6,154 bases of DNA from Promethearchaeota archaeon (GTDB taxonomy: Archaea; Asgardarchaeota; Lokiarchaeia; Sigynarchaeales; SOKP01): assembly GCA_019057735.1 (NCBI GenBank), contig JAHLWV010000137.1:1-6154 (forward strand). The letters run 5' to 3'. The notes under the pieces are model-generated. The model did no database searches. It had not been told where the DNA came from and was given only the letters and a program-made list of their open reading frames with translations. The translations under genes and the position numbers were made by a program. This document shows, piece by piece, positions 5,704 to 6,154 of this stretch (its first letter is position 1; the number at the start of each line of letters is the position of its first letter).

Positions 5704-6154
5704 CTAGCTGTTAGATTTTATTCTATAGTTGAAACTTTCGACCTCGTTAACTAGTTTATTTTTAGCTAAATCAAATACAACTTTAAGAGAGTACACACGA
5801 CCTGATGTGAAACTTTCAGCTAAAAATAATATCACAATGACGTTTTTTTCGTCTTTCTTGATAACCGGTATAATAAATTCCCATTTGGAAAAAAAAGAAT
5901 ATTTCTTACTTAGCAAAACTGCTTGTTCAAACAAATTCATTTCATTGGAAAATAGTTTTATTTCAGATTCTATTAATTTTGAATTCTTCGAACGAAATTG
6001 GAATTTTCTATTTAGTTTGAATGATATATTTTCCTCTAATTTCTTATTTTCGTAAATTAAATAAGTGAAAGGAAGGATTCCTGGAATGTAATATATATCT
6101 TTAGGTAATCTGAATTGGACCCATATTTTGGTTAAAATTCGATAAGTAAAATAC
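5704..6154 (-). CDS. Unrecognised protein, C-terminal 149 residues (start beyond the window)
   Basis: The minus-strand frame is open from the right edge (first full codon 6151-6153) to TAG at 5704. An ATG at 5940 would give only 78 aa, but the frame stays free of stops for 71 further codons upstream in very AT-rich DNA, where stops should be frequent, so the gene is almost certainly longer. The protein is rich in Lys, Glu, Ile, Phe and Ser and has no clear membrane helix or catalytic motif. It begins with hydrophobic/aromatic YFTYRILTKIWVQF. The C-terminal part, including WEFIIPVIKK, NVIVILFLAES and GRVYSLKVVFDL, alternates hydrophobic and polar residues like successive beta strands, suggesting a compact beta-rich domain. 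I do not recognise the family. It is convergent with the binding-protein gene and therefore probably not part of the transporter unit. Confidence 0.65.
   Translation of the reverse strand, partial: YFTYRILTKIWVQFRLPKDIYYIPGILPFTYLIYENKKLEENISFKLNRKFQFRSKNSKLIESEIKLFSNEMNLFEQAVLLSKKYSFFSKWEFIIPVIKKDEKNVIVILFLAESFTSGRVYSLKVVFDLAKNKLVNEVESFNYRIKSNS

Noticed and set aside
5729..6055. Plus-strand open frame of 108 codons near the right edge
   Set aside because: It is antisense to the longer open minus-strand frame; its Ser/Phe/Asn-rich product is typical of a reversed Lys/Glu-rich gene. The call is less certain than for the other shadows because neither strand's product is recognised.
1..6154. 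tRNA or rRNA genes, CRISPR array, insertion sequence or integration site
   Set aside because: No regularly spaced repeats, no transposase or integrase frame, no terminal inverted repeats and no GC-rich structured RNA segment were seen on either strand.

Overview
The window is AT-rich and looks archaeal. Both candidate promoters match the archaeal TATA consensus TTTA(A/T)ATA. Ribosome binding sites are of the GGTGAT/GGAG type. TTG and GTG starts are used beside ATG, the forward gene ends at an 11-T run, and the secreted protein has an uncleaved-looking N-terminal anchor plus four N-glycosylation sequons. The lineage cannot be fixed from sequence alone; an uncultured mesophilic archaeon, perhaps of the Asgard group, is a guess and not a result.

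The core is a complete branched-chain amino acid (LivJ/HMGFK-type) ABC importer locus arranged around a divergent promoter region (about 3813-4076). Leftward on the minus strand run livH (permease), livM (permease), livG (ATPase), livF (ATPase) and then a HEAT-repeat protein that leaves the window at base 1. The spacings are 54 bp, 46 bp, an overlap of 8-17 bp, and 11 bp, so this reads as one operon. Rightward on the plus strand is a single large membrane-anchored substrate-binding protein of the Peripla_BP_6/LivJ kind, closed by a T-rich terminator. Convergent to it, entering from the right edge, is the C-terminal part of an unrecognised protein.

Together the five transporter genes give a full importer: an anchored receptor outside the cell, two HAAAP-family permeases forming the channel, and two different ATPases inside. 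Family membership suggests amino acids or related small carboxylates or amides, but the ligand is not determined.

Points worth a second look are the HEAT-repeat gene tightly coupled to the transporter operon, the combined degeneracy of one of the two ATP sites formed by LivF and LivG, a repeated TTGAGAA box in the divergent promoter region, and the large, cysteine-containing, anchored binding protein. I see no mobile element, RNA gene or CRISPR array.
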